Source of the DNA: Anaerocolumna jejuensis DSM 15929
GTDB lineage: Bacteria > Bacillota > Clostridia > Lachnospirales > Lachnospiraceae
NCBI RefSeq assembly: GCF_900142215.1
Contig: NZ_FRAC01000006.1
Coordinates: forward strand, 1 to 64,000
Reading direction: 5' to 3'
Length of the DNA stretch: 64,000 nt
Shown here: piece by piece, positions 16,875 through 24,755 of the stretch
Numbering within the stretch: the stretch's first letter is position 1
How the letters are laid out: each line of letters begins with the position of its first letter
The notes under the pieces: generated by a model
Database searches by the model: none
Told to the model about the DNA's origin: nothing
Seen by the model: only the letters and a program-made list of their open reading frames with translations
Position numbers and translations under genes: made by a program

Positions 16875-17899
16875 AGAAAAAACTCTTTAATTCCATGCGA
16901 TTATATTTTTCTATTATGGTGGTTTTCGTTGTTGTTGCAACCATTATCTTTGCAGGTATTATAAACCTGCTCTTTACATGGATGAATATAACATGGCTGG
17001 CCCATCTGAGCCCAATCGTACAGATAACCTTATATTGCACATTCGTGGGGATATTTATTGCTTTTATATTTGATAAGAGTATTATTGAGCCTATTAAGAA
17101 GTTAAGTAACGCCTCCCGTGAGGTTGCCAAAGGTGATTTTTCTGTCAATCCCAACTCCAAATCAAATTTGAATGAAATGAATGAGCTGTTTGAGAATTTT
17201 AGAATCATGGTAACGGAACTTGGTGCTATAGAGACTCTACGCAATGACTTTGTATCGAATGTCTCCCATGAAATTAAAACGCCCTTAAATGCGATTGAGG
17301 GATATGCTACTTTGCTGCAGGATAAGAATCAGTCAGAAGAAGAAAAAGAAGAGTGTATATTAAAAATCGTCAATAATACAAAACGCCTTTCCAGCCTGGT
17401 GGGAAATATCCTGATGCTTTCTAAAGTAGAGAACCAGAGCATTCCCCTGAAAAAAACCAAATTTGCCCTGGATGAGCAAATCAGACAGGCAATCGTCTCT
17501 TTCGAATCGAAATGGATGGAAAAAGAGCTTGAACTTGACGTTGAACTTGACAGTGTCAGTTACACAGGAATGGAAGCATTAATGTATCATGTATGGTCTA
17601 ATTTACTGGATAATGCGATTAAATTTACACCGAAATATGGAAATATATCTATCATGCTGAAAAGCGGCGGTCAGCAGATTGTCTGCACTATCACAGATAC
17701 TGGTGTGGGTATACCGGAAGAAGCGAAAGAACATATATTTGATAAGTTCTATCAGGGTGATGTTTCCCATCAGTCAGAAGGAAATGGACTTGGTCTGGCA
17801 CTGGTAAAGCAGATTTTGGATATCAGTAAGGGAACGATAGAAGTTAGCAGTACGGTGGGTGAAGGGGCAAAATTTATAATTAAACTGCCTAAATTTTAA
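16871..17899 (+). CDS. sensor histidine kinase (two TM, HAMP, HisKA, HATPase)
   Basis: The 342-residue kinase starts at GTG in a 4-base overlap with its regulator. Two hydrophobic segments (about 13-35 and 46-68) surround a very short external loop. A HAMP-like linker (P-I-K-K-L-S-N-A-S-R-E-V-A-K-G-D-F) follows, then the dimerisation domain with phospho-His133 in V-S-H-E-I-K-T-P-L-N, and a catalytic domain with the N box (W-S-N-L-L-D-N-A-I-K-F), D-T-G-V-G and G-N-G-L-G-L-A-L. The short loop suggests sensing in or at the membrane, as in VanS/BceS-like kinases. Confidence 0.93.
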   Translation: MKKKLFNSMRLYFSIMVVFVVVATIIFAGIINLLFTWMNITWLAHLSPIVQITLYCTFVGIFIAFIFDKSIIEPIKKLSNASREVAKGDFSVNPNSKSNLNEMNELFENFRIMVTELGAIETLRNDFVSNVSHEIKTPLNAIEGYATLLQDKNQSEEEKEECILKIVNNTKRLSSLVGNILMLSKVENQSIPLKKTKFALDEQIRQAIVSFESKWMEKELELDVELDSVSYTGMEALMYHVWSNLLDNAIKFTPKYGNISIMLKSGGQQIVCTITDTGVGIPEEAKEHIFDKFYQGDVSHQSEGNGLGLALVKQILDISKGTIEVSSTVGEGAKFIIKLPKF

Positions 17900-17902
17900 A
17901 AC

Positions 17903-17956
17903 TTCAACAATAGTTGAACCTGAGTTGAGCCTTGGTTGAATCAGGAGAGGTATTCT
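17903..17956 (+). promoter_or_regulatory. phased GTTGAA box C with -10 element
   Basis: TTCAAC (17903-17908), 4 bases, then GTTGAA (17913), GTTGAG (17924) and GTTGAA (17935) at an 11-bp period. Exactly 10 bases later comes TATTCT (17951-17956) as -10. The order and all spacings match box B. A start near 17963 would leave the GGGAGG at 17969-17974 as the ribosome-binding site for the ATG at 17984. Confidence 0.65.
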
Positions 17957-17983
17957 ATGAGTAACCTTGGGAGGAAATATAAT

Positions 17984-18226
17984 ATGAAAATAGACAAAAG
18001 CACAGCCAGAAATATTATTTGGATACTTCTTTCCGTCATTTCCTTTATTGTTGTGATGCTCAATTTAGATAAAGCCCTAATGATTGCATTAAAGGCAATC
18101 CATATTTTTATGCCGGTTATCCTTGGACTTTGCCTTGCCTTTATTATTAATCCATTGATGAACATTTTTGAAACAAAGGTATTCAGCAGGATTGGAGAGA
18201 AGACAAAAAGAAAAAGTATATTTTGA
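17984..18226 (+). pseudogene. AI-2E family transporter, N-terminal fragment
   Basis: The frame from ATG 17984 (GGGAGG spaced 9 bases upstream) encodes 80 residues with two transmembrane helices and the start of the AI-2E/TqsA-like exporter family (I-F-M-P-V-I-L-G-L-C-L-A-F-I-I-N-P-L). It stops after K-R-K-S-I-F, whereas the family runs to about 350-400 residues. The degV gene starts 16 bases later, so most of the gene appears to have been deleted. An earlier ATG at 17957 is in frame, but it would lie ahead of the start site predicted from box C. It may still be a translated two-helix peptide under control of box C. Confidence 0.7.
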
Positions 18227-18242
18227 AATAGGAGAAGTTTTT

Positions 18243-19085
18243 ATGAGTATTAAAATCACCTCGGACAGCACCTGCGATTTATCAGCTGATATACTGGAGC
18301 AATATCATATCGGCATCCTTCCGCTTCAGATAGAAAAGGGAGGGCATACCTTCAGGGATGGCATTGATATATTTCCTGAGGATATTTTTAAGTTTGTGGA
18401 TGAAGGAGGAGCATTTTGCAAAACCTCGGCAATGAATCCCGAAGGATATAAATTATTTTTTGATAAGTTTACCAGGGAATATGAGGCGGTAATACATATC
18501 AATATTGGGAGCAGCTTCTCAAGCTGTTACCAGAATGCATGCCTGGCAGCACAGGAATTTAAAAATGTTTTTATCGTAGATTCAAAAAATCTGTCAACAG
18601 GACATGGACATATTGTATTGGAAGCGGCAGCAAAGGCAGAGGAAGGTTATTCCCCTGACCGTATATTGGAACATCTGGCTGATATTATTCCGAAGGTACG
18701 GGCAAGCTTTTTGCTGGACCGTCTGGATTATATGGTAAAGGGCGGCCGTTGCTCGTCTGTCATGGCATTGGGGGCAAATCTCCTGAAGCTAAAGCCTTGC
18801 ATCGAAGTGGAAAACGGGAAAATGAAGCTTGGGAAAAAGTATCGCGGTACATTACAAAGATGCCTGATGCAGTATGTAAAGGATAAGTTAGATAATTCGT
18901 GCAATATTGCACCTAAAAGGATTTTTATTACACATACGGCCATAAAACCGGAAATAGTAAAATCTGTTATAGATACGGTCACTCAGAAAGCAATCTTTGA
19001 AAAGATACATGAAACAAATGCAGGCTGTACCGTTTCGAGCCATTGCGGCCAGAATACTTTGGGTGTTTTGTTTATAGAAAAATAA
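18243..19085 (+). CDS. DegV family protein (fatty-acid-binding, FakB-like)
   Basis: ATG 18243 is preceded by AGGAGAAG; the longer frame from 18168 merely reads through the previous fragment. The 280 residues show the DegV fold: N-terminal I-T-S-D-S-T-C-D-L, the P-L-Q-I loop, C-K-T-S-A-M-N-P in the ligand-binding cleft, I-N-I-G-S-S-F-S-S-C-Y, and the D-S-K-N-L-S-T-G-H-G segment. These proteins hold a fatty acid and, as FakB, present it to the kinase FakA for phosphorylation. The next gene is a CDP-alcohol phosphatidyltransferase, so a role in phospholipid supply fits. The kinase itself is not in the window. Confidence 0.9.
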   Translation: MSIKITSDSTCDLSADILEQYHIGILPLQIEKGGHTFRDGIDIFPEDIFKFVDEGGAFCKTSAMNPEGYKLFFDKFTREYEAVIHINIGSSFSSCYQNACLAAQEFKNVFIVDSKNLSTGHGHIVLEAAAKAEEGYSPDRILEHLADIIPKVRASFLLDRLDYMVKGGRCSSVMALGANLLKLKPCIEVENGKMKLGKKYRGTLQRCLMQYVKDKLDNSCNIAPKRIFITHTAIKPEIVKSVIDTVTQKAIFEKIHETNAGCTVSSHCGQNTLGVLFIEK

Positions 19086-19119
19086 TAATCAAATAAGAAA
19101 TGGAAGGCAGAAAAGAGAT

Positions 19120-19680
19120 ATGAAGATTGATAGGAAAGAGATTTTTACCATACCAAATTGTATGAGTTATTTCAGGTTATTGCTGATACCTTTTTTCTGT
19201 ATTACATATATAAAAGCAGACTCCATAAAAGATTATTTTACAGCAGCAGTAATTGTAGTAATATCTGCTATAACAGATTTTTTAGACGGTAAAATAGCCA
19301 GAAGGTTTCATATGATAACGGAATTGGGTAAGTTCATAGATCCCGTAGCAGATAAGCTGACACATGGTGCGATAGCGATATGCCTTATGCTAAGGTATCA
19401 CTTCATGAAATATCTGGTTTTGGTGATGGCCTTAAAAGAGGGGTTTATGGTGATTATGGGGCTGATAAATTTACGGCATGGGAAGAAGCTGGATGGAGCA
19501 AAGATGCACGGAAAGATTTGTACTACGAGTTTATTTCTTGTTTTATCCATATTCGTTCTGGTTCCAGAGTTACCGGAAACCGCAACCAACCTTATGATAT
19601 TTATGGAAATAATAATAATGCTCATAACATGGGCACTTTATATTCCCGTGTTTTATAGGATGAGGCAGGAAGTTCAGTAA
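19120..19680 (+). CDS. CDP-alcohol phosphatidyltransferase (PgsA-like)
   Basis: This is a 186-residue integral membrane protein with about five to six helices. It carries the family motif D-x2-D-G-x2-A-R-x8-G-x3-D-x3-D, seen as T-D-F-L-D-G-K-I-A-R-R through G-K-F-I-D-P-V-A-D-K at about residues 48-72. The N-terminal I-P-N-C-M-S-Y-F-R is typical of CDP-diacylglycerol-glycerol-3-phosphate 3-phosphatidyltransferases. It makes phospholipid headgroups at the membrane. It is 34 bases after degV, probably in the same transcript, and is followed by a good terminator. Substrate (glycerol phosphate or another alcohol) cannot be fixed from sequence alone. Confidence 0.88.
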   Translation: MKIDRKEIFTIPNCMSYFRLLLIPFFCITYIKADSIKDYFTAAVIVVISAITDFLDGKIARRFHMITELGKFIDPVADKLTHGAIAICLMLRYHFMKYLVLVMALKEGFMVIMGLINLRHGKKLDGAKMHGKICTTSLFLVLSIFVLVPELPETATNLMIFMEIIIMLITWALYIPVFYRMRQEVQ

Positions 19681-19704
19681 TTAATATAAAAAGAAATAAA
19701 GATA

Positions 19705-19747
19705 AGCGAAGCAACTAATTAGGATTAATAGCTGCTCCGCTTTTTTA
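19705..19747 (+). terminator. rho-independent terminator after the phosphatidyltransferase gene
   Basis: AGCGAAGCAACTA (19705-19717) pairs with TAGCTGCTCCGCT (19729-19741) with two G-U type pairs and is followed by TTTTTT. Confidence 0.88.
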
Positions 19748-19833
19748 TTTGGAAATAAAAACTTTGTAAAGATAAACAATTCTTTAACATTTAGATGCTA
19801 CAGTATCTTTACATAACTTGTAAGGAGGCTTTT

Positions 19834-20505
19834 ATGGTAAAAATACTGATAGTAGAAGATGATTTGAAACTTAATAAAATTGTATGCACCTATTTAAATG
19901 ACAGGTTATATACGGCAAAGGGATGTCTGGATCCTCAGGAAGCTTACGAAGCTATGTATAATACTAACTTTGATTTAATTATTTCGGATATCATGATGCC
20001 AAAAATCGATGGCTTTGAATTTGCTGAAACCGTAAGAAGTATCAATAAAACTATTCCCATTGTATTTATGACTGCAAGGGATGATTTTCGGTCTAAGCAA
20101 AAGGGATATCAATTAGGTATTGATGATTATGTAATTAAACCTGTTAATTTGGACGAACTCATATTGCGCATAGAGGCACTGCTTAGGCGTGCCAATATTA
20201 CAAATACCAATAAAATAGAATTAGGGAAATTTGTGATGGATGCAAATGACATAAGTGTCAGTGTTGATGGGAAAGAAATACCGGTAACAGTAAGGGAGTT
20301 TAATATTCTGTATAAAATGCTTTCTTATCCGAAATATACCTTTACAAGAGCGCAGCTAATGGATGAATTCTGGGGTGCTGAAAATGATACCGGTCTTCGG
20401 GCAGTAGATGTATATATCACCAAATTAAGAGATAAATTTTCTGACTGCGAAGAATTTAAGATAGTAACGGTGCATGGGCTTGGATATAAGGCGGTGCTGT
20501 TGTGA
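19834..20505 (+). CDS. OmpR/PhoB-family response regulator (second system)
   Basis: ATG 19834 with AAGGAGG at 19822-19828 is chosen over an upstream in-frame start at 19795. The 223 residues have a receiver domain (E-D-D 8-10, phospho-Asp52 in I-I-S-D-I-M-M-P, Thr in F-M-T-A, Lys in I-K-P-V) and a winged-helix DNA-binding domain ending H-G-L-G-Y-K-A. It overlaps the following kinase gene by 4 bases (GTGA). It resembles the regulator at 16200, suggesting an old duplication, but no GTTGAA box lies upstream of it. Confidence 0.93.
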   Translation: MVKILIVEDDLKLNKIVCTYLNDRLYTAKGCLDPQEAYEAMYNTNFDLIISDIMMPKIDGFEFAETVRSINKTIPIVFMTARDDFRSKQKGYQLGIDDYVIKPVNLDELILRIEALLRRANITNTNKIELGKFVMDANDISVSVDGKEIPVTVREFNILYKMLSYPKYTFTRAQLMDEFWGAENDTGLRAVDVYITKLRDKFSDCEEFKIVTVHGLGYKAVLL

Positions 20506-21563
20506 AGAACAAACCGAAGGAGGGAGAAAGAAGGAAGTGCCTTTATTTTTCATGGAACGAATATGTTGGAACGCTGGCAGTTCTCGGCATTTTGGGAGCT
20601 CTTCCGGCTATTATGTATGGAGCGGATATCCGGGCAGTAAAGGCAAGTTATTTCCTTTGGTATCTTTTATATTGGGCTGTTATCAGCGGATTTTTCTGTA
20701 TATTTACATCGTATCAAAAATACAGGACCTTCGACAAACCGCTGCATAAACTTAGTGATAGTGCCAAAAAGGTAGCGGAAGGTGATTTTTCTGTCTTTAT
20801 AGAGCCGTTGCATACATCGGATAAATTAAATTATATCGATTATATGTTCCAGGATTTTAATAAAATGGTGGAAGAACTGGGAACGATTGACACGCTGAAA
20901 AATGATTTTATTGCCAATGTATCCCATGAAATCAAAACACCCCTTTCGGTTATTCAGAATTATGCAGCTGCATTGTATGAAACTGATCTGGCGGAAGACT
21001 TGAAAAAGGACTATATAGATACAATTGTTTCTTCCGGTAAAAATCTGACGACTCTGGTTACAAATATTTTAAAGCTTAACAAATTAGAAAATCAGGAAAT
21101 TGTACCCGTTACAGAACCTTTTGATTTATGCAGGCAGCTTTGTGAATGCATTATATTATTCGACATGGAGCTGGAGCAAAAAAATATTGAGCTTAAAGTA
21201 GAAATAGAAGACCGGGTCATGATTTGGGCTGATGCAGGTATGCTGGAAATTGTTTGGTATAATCTGATTTCCAATGCAGTGAAATTTACAGAGCCAGGCG
21301 GCATAATAACCCTGACACAGACTTCAGAGGAAGATTCGGTGGAAGTCTCCCTAACAGATACCGGTTGTGGTATGGCAGAAGAAACTATGAAGCATATTTT
21401 TGATAAATTCTATCAGGGAGACACCTCTCATTCAAAAGAAGGAAATGGTCTGGGCCTTGCATTGGCCCTAAGAGTGATTGAACTGGCAGGAGGGACTATA
21501 ACAGTTAAAAGCAAGCCGGGCAAAGGGACGACCTTCACAGTCAGGCTGGAAACAAAACTGTAA
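20502..21563 (+). CDS. sensor histidine kinase (second system)
   Basis: The 353-residue kinase starts at GTG overlapping its regulator. Two transmembrane segments (about 23-41 and 52-70) are joined by a short outside loop. They are followed by a HAMP-like region (A-K-K-V-A-E-G-D-F), phospho-His142 in V-S-H-E-I-K-T-P-L-S, the N box (W-Y-N-L-I-S-N-A-V-K-F), D-T-G-C-G-M and G-N-G-L-G-L-A-L. It is closely similar to the kinase at 27993. The downstream pair of paralogous membrane proteins may be its targets, which is inferred from position only. Confidence 0.93.
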   Translation: MKNKPKEGERRKCLYFSWNEYVGTLAVLGILGALPAIMYGADIRAVKASYFLWYLLYWAVISGFFCIFTSYQKYRTFDKPLHKLSDSAKKVAEGDFSVFIEPLHTSDKLNYIDYMFQDFNKMVEELGTIDTLKNDFIANVSHEIKTPLSVIQNYAAALYETDLAEDLKKDYIDTIVSSGKNLTTLVTNILKLNKLENQEIVPVTEPFDLCRQLCECIILFDMELEQKNIELKVEIEDRVMIWADAGMLEIVWYNLISNAVKFTEPGGIITLTQTSEEDSVEVSLTDTGCGMAEETMKHIFDKFYQGDTSHSKEGNGLGLALALRVIELAGGTITVKSKPGKGTTFTVRLETKL

Positions 21564-21618
21564 ATCTCATAATGAATTATCAGTTGAGTGTAAATTTTAT
21601 ATAAAGGAGTGCATTTTT

Positions 21619-22152
21619 TTGGATGAAAAGAATGGGAAAAACAATGATTTTATAGGCTATGAATATAGGGATTTCACTATTACTTATGAGTTGGAATCTT
21701 TATGGGCTGACAGTATGGAATGCTTTGGATGGCAGCTGGAGGGAAGGCATATATCCTCCCTTCAGGGAACCAATAAAGTAAATTTAAAATTCAAGAGAAA
21801 CCGCAAAATTATAAACAAAGCAGAACTTACAAGGCTTCAGAGACAATTTGAAGCCAGTGTTAAAAATATTGAGAACCTTGAAAAGTCCAAGACAAACTCG
21901 GCATCAGCAGTTGCGTTTACCTTAGGTATTATTGGGTGCGCATTTATGGCAGGCTCTGTATTCAGCTTTGAAGCGGGAAGGATTCCACTTACGATTATTC
22001 TTGCCATACCTGGTTTTTTGGGATGGATATTACCTTATTTTTGTTATGTAAAACTCCGGAATAAGAAAACAGCCAGTCTTACACCGCTTATTGAACAGGA
22101 GTATGACAAAGTATATGAAACCTGTGAAAAAGCAAGCAAATTACTACTCTGA
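21619..22152 (+). CDS. two-helix membrane protein, paralog 1 (unknown function)
   Basis: The start is TTG at 21619 with AAAGGAG at 21603-21609; no in-frame ATG fits. The 177 residues contain a polar N-terminal half (N-D-F-I-G-Y-E-Y-R-D, L-W-A-D-S-M, K-A-E-L-T-R-L-Q-R-Q-F-E), then two transmembrane helices at about residues 97-117 and 121-143, and a short cytoplasmic tail. It is clearly homologous along its length to the gene at 22385. I do not recognise a named family. It follows the second two-component system by 55 bases and ends in a strong hairpin. Confidence 0.75.
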   Translation: MDEKNGKNNDFIGYEYRDFTITYELESLWADSMECFGWQLEGRHISSLQGTNKVNLKFKRNRKIINKAELTRLQRQFEASVKNIENLEKSKTNSASAVAFTLGIIGCAFMAGSVFSFEAGRIPLTIILAIPGFLGWILPYFCYVKLRNKKTASLTPLIEQEYDKVYETCEKASKLLL

Positions 22153-22161
22153 CATTATGAA

Positions 22162-22197
22162 AAAGCCAGCATTATGCCCAGGTGTAATGCTGGCTTT
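22162..22197 (+). terminator. terminator between the two paralogs
   Basis: The 13-bp perfect stem AAAGCCAGCATTA (22162-22174) / TAATGCTGGCTTT (22185-22197) has a 10-base loop. Only a weak T-tract follows. Confidence 0.75.
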
Positions 22198-22384
22198 CAT
22201 TCAGCTGCCGGCTGTTATTTAGCAAGTATGATAATTGAATACCTGCTGGTAAATTAATATTTCTCAAACATTTCATAAGTATTTTGGCAACATTTTAACA
22301 GTAGGATAAGCATGTAATTAATAATGAGATTACTACAGCAGATGTTTCTCATTAAAAACATGACTGTGAAAGGAGAACTCCGTT

Positions 22385-22921
22385 ATGACAGGAGAAAAAA
22401 GAGAGAACAGTAATTTTATAGGCTATGAGTATAGGGATATATTAGCAGTACAGGGTATGGAAGCTTTGTGGTCGGACAGTATGGCAAGTTTTGGATGGGC
22501 ACTGGAGGGAAGTGAAACTTCTTTAACCCAGGGCATTAATACGGTCAATTTAAAATTTAAAAGGGACCATAAGATTAGGAATAAAGCGGAGCTTACAAGG
22601 CTTCAGCGTCAATTTGAAGCAGCGGTAAGAGAAATCGAAAGCCTTGAAAAATCAAAGGCAACGGGGGCATCCGCCTTTGCCTTTACATTTGGAGTGATCG
22701 GAACTGCATTTATGGCAGGCTCTGTTTTCAGTTACATCGGTGGTTTAATTCCTCTGTGCATTGTCCTTGCAGTTCCCGCATTTGCCGGATGGATCTTACC
22801 TTATTTTCTTTATGAAAAACTTAAAGACAAAAAAATAAGAAGTGTAACACCTCTGATTGACAAGCAGTATGATCTGATTTATGAAACTTGTGAAAAAGCA
22901 AGTATTTTATTAGATAATTGA
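22385..22921 (+). CDS. two-helix membrane protein, paralog 2 (unknown function)
   Basis: The product has 178 residues from ATG 22385, with AAAGGAG at 22371-22376. It matches the gene at 21619 across its whole length, sharing N-F-I-G-Y-E-Y-R-D near the start, K-A-E-L-T-R-L-Q-R-Q-F-E-A near residue 75, F-M-A-G-S-V-F-S in the first helix and Y-E-T-C-E-K-A-S at the end. Two transmembrane helices lie at about 98-118 and 121-143. It has its own upstream region after a terminator, so the duplicates may be differently regulated. Function unknown. Confidence 0.75.
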   Translation: MTGEKRENSNFIGYEYRDILAVQGMEALWSDSMASFGWALEGSETSLTQGINTVNLKFKRDHKIRNKAELTRLQRQFEAAVREIESLEKSKATGASAFAFTFGVIGTAFMAGSVFSYIGGLIPLCIVLAVPAFAGWILPYFLYEKLKDKKIRSVTPLIDKQYDLIYETCEKASILLDN

Positions 22922-22997
22922 TACCGGCTGCGATTCTATAAAGCCTTTTACAAAATTTGATACCGGCAGCGAATTTATAAGTACTTTTTCAAAAAAC
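22920..22997 (+). repeat. 39-bp imperfect tandem repeat
   Basis: Copies at 22920-22958 and 22959-22997 both begin GATACCGGCNGCGA and diverge towards the end; a third copy starts (GATACAG) at 22998. It begins in the last codons of the preceding gene and lies before the radical SAM gene. Confidence 0.75.
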
Positions 22998-23064
22998 GAT
23001 ACAGATTAAGAAGATAATGGAAAGAATCATTACACAGCTATAATATCTCATGGAGGAAAATGAC

Positions 23065-24423
23065 TTGAATTTAAAAGAGAAAGCGAGTACATATGTACTT
23101 GAAAAGGCATTTAGTTATATTGCAGGAAATCCAAAAGAAAACCTGCCAAAGCTAATGAAGTGGGCAGATGATTTTGATATTGCAGGGAATTGGAAATCCC
23201 AGAGGGAACTTTTTCATAGCATTGTGGATGACACTGAAAACACCTGGTACAACTATATTTTGAGTTTGTTTAAGGATATTGATTCTAAAATTTTGCAGGC
23301 AACCTTTCAAAATTTTCTCATTAATGCCAGTATGATAGGATATCCGAAACAGAGAAAGATGGAGGAAAATTTAGACTGTAATATCCCATGGGCAATCCTA
23401 ATGGATCCTACCTCTGCCTGTAATCTTAAATGCACCGGCTGTTGGGCTGCGGAATACGGCAATAAATTGAATATGACCTATGAAGAGCTTGACAGTATCA
23501 TTAACCAGGCAAATGAACTGGGAACTTACTTTTTCCTCTATTCGGGCGGAGAACCTTTAGTAAGGAAGGCGGATTTGATCCGGTTATGTGAAGCACATCC
23601 CGGCTGCCAGTTTGCGGCATTTACCAACGGGACCTTAATTGATGAGACTTTTGCCGATGACATGCTGCGTGTAAAAAATTTCATTCCGGCCATTAGCGTA
23701 GAAGGTTTTGAATCGGATACGGATTTCAGACGCGGTAATGGAACCTTTCGAAAAGTAGAAAAGGCAATGAGAATTTTAAAAGAAAAGAAACTACCCTTTG
23801 GTATTTCTTGCTGCTATACCAGTAAAAATGTTGATATGATTGGCTCGGAAGAGTATTTTGATCAGATGATTGCCTGGGGTGCTAAATTCTGCTGGTTCTT
23901 TACCTACATGCCTGTTGGCAATGAGGCAGTACCCGAACTTATGGTAACTTCAGAGCAGCGTGAATTTATGTATCATCAGATTCACACCTTCAGAGAAACA
24001 AAACCTATTTTTACATTGGATTTCTGGAATGACGGCGAATATTCAGGAGGTTGTCTTGCAGGCGGAAGAAGATATTTGCACATCAATGCAAACGGTGATA
24101 TGGAGCCCTGTGCTTTTATTCATTATTCCGATTCCAATATAAGAGAAAAAACACTTTTAGAAGCACTGCAGTCCCCTCTATTTAAAGCCTACAGGAAAAA
24201 CCAGCCCTTTAACGAAAATCATCTGAGACCTTGTCCCCTGCTTGATAATCCGGAAGAACTTCCTGGAATGGTAGAAGAGTCAGGCGCACATTCCACTGAT
24301 TTACAGAATCCTGAGAATGTACATAACCTGGCTGCGAAATGCCATAATGCAGCAGATAACTGGGCAGTAACAGCGGATAAAATATGGGAATGCTCCGGAC
24401 ACTGCGATATGTGTACAAAATAA
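23065..24423 (+). CDS. radical SAM protein with C-terminal Cys-rich (SPASM-like) region
   Basis: I choose TTG 23065. GGAGG at 23052-23056 is spaced for it, while the in-frame ATG at 23050 overlaps that site and has none of its own. The 452 residues carry the 4Fe-4S cluster motif Cys119-x3-Cys123-x2-Cys126 (C-N-L-K-C-T-G-C), the S-G-G-E-P glycine-rich motif, and a C-terminal half with many cysteines (C-L-A-G-G-R-R, M-E-P-C-A-F, R-P-C-P-L-L, C-S-G-H-C-D-M-C) suited to auxiliary clusters. The enzyme generates a 5'-deoxyadenosyl radical from SAM. The substrate is unknown. A 33-codon membrane peptide ORF follows 71 bases later and a large membrane protein after that. Confidence 0.88.
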   Translation: MNLKEKASTYVLEKAFSYIAGNPKENLPKLMKWADDFDIAGNWKSQRELFHSIVDDTENTWYNYILSLFKDIDSKILQATFQNFLINASMIGYPKQRKMEENLDCNIPWAILMDPTSACNLKCTGCWAAEYGNKLNMTYEELDSIINQANELGTYFFLYSGGEPLVRKADLIRLCEAHPGCQFAAFTNGTLIDETFADDMLRVKNFIPAISVEGFESDTDFRRGNGTFRKVEKAMRILKEKKLPFGISCCYTSKNVDMIGSEEYFDQMIAWGAKFCWFFTYMPVGNEAVPELMVTSEQREFMYHQIHTFRETKPIFTLDFWNDGEYSGGCLAGGRRYLHINANGDMEPCAFIHYSDSNIREKTLLEALQSPLFKAYRKNQPFNENHLRPCPLLDNPEELPGMVEESGAHSTDLQNPENVHNLAAKCHNAADNWAVTADKIWECSGHCDMCTK

Positions 24424-24494
24424 TATAATCAGTGCGACGCTGGGTTATCTGCTGGGATGCGTTTAAATATCAAGTTATAATGGAGGTAATGTAA

Positions 24495-24596
24495 ATGAAA
24501 AAAGGAATAGTGGCTATAGCAGTAATAGCGGCAGCAGTACTTGGGTTCATCTTATTTTTTAATAAAGAAAATTTAGATAAACACTTTCCATTGTAG
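24495..24596 (+). CDS. 33-residue single-helix membrane peptide
   Basis: ATG 24495 follows GGAGGT at 24482-24487 with ideal spacing. The frame gives M-K-K-G, a hydrophobic helix of about 18 residues rich in Ile, Val, Ala and Phe, and a charged tail ending K-H-F-P-L. It lies between the radical SAM gene and a hairpin, in the same direction. It could be a small membrane subunit or a peptide linked to the radical SAM enzyme. Nothing in its sequence shows modification sites. Confidence 0.55.
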   Translation: MKKGIVAIAVIAAAVLGFILFFNKENLDKHFPL

Positions 24597-24644
24597 ATAT
24601 TTATCTAAAGTATTGAAAGAAATATCAGTTGTAAAGTAGAACAG

Positions 24645-24695
24645 AATTACCTCAATACTGTAATAGAAGAGCAGCTTTACAGTATTGGGGTAATT
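24645..24695 (+). terminator. 19-bp hairpin after the small peptide ORF
   Basis: Arms 24645-24663 and 24677-24695 pair over 19 bp with one G-U. No T-run follows, so it may be a terminator or an RNA-stabilising or processing hairpin. Confidence 0.6.
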
Positions 24696-24755
24696 TGGGA
24701 TTAATCAGATATTTAATTTCTGAGTAAAATTACATTAAATAAAGGAATGAAGCAA

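Noticed and set aside
16708..17244. 178-codon minus-strand frame across the regulator/kinase pair
   Set aside because: Lies opposite conserved two-component genes; composition is a mirror of their codons.
23065..24596. Radical SAM plus peptide read as a confirmed RiPP cluster
   Set aside because: The peptide lacks a leader/core layout and modifiable motif, and no peptidase or dedicated exporter is recognised. Left only as a hypothesis.
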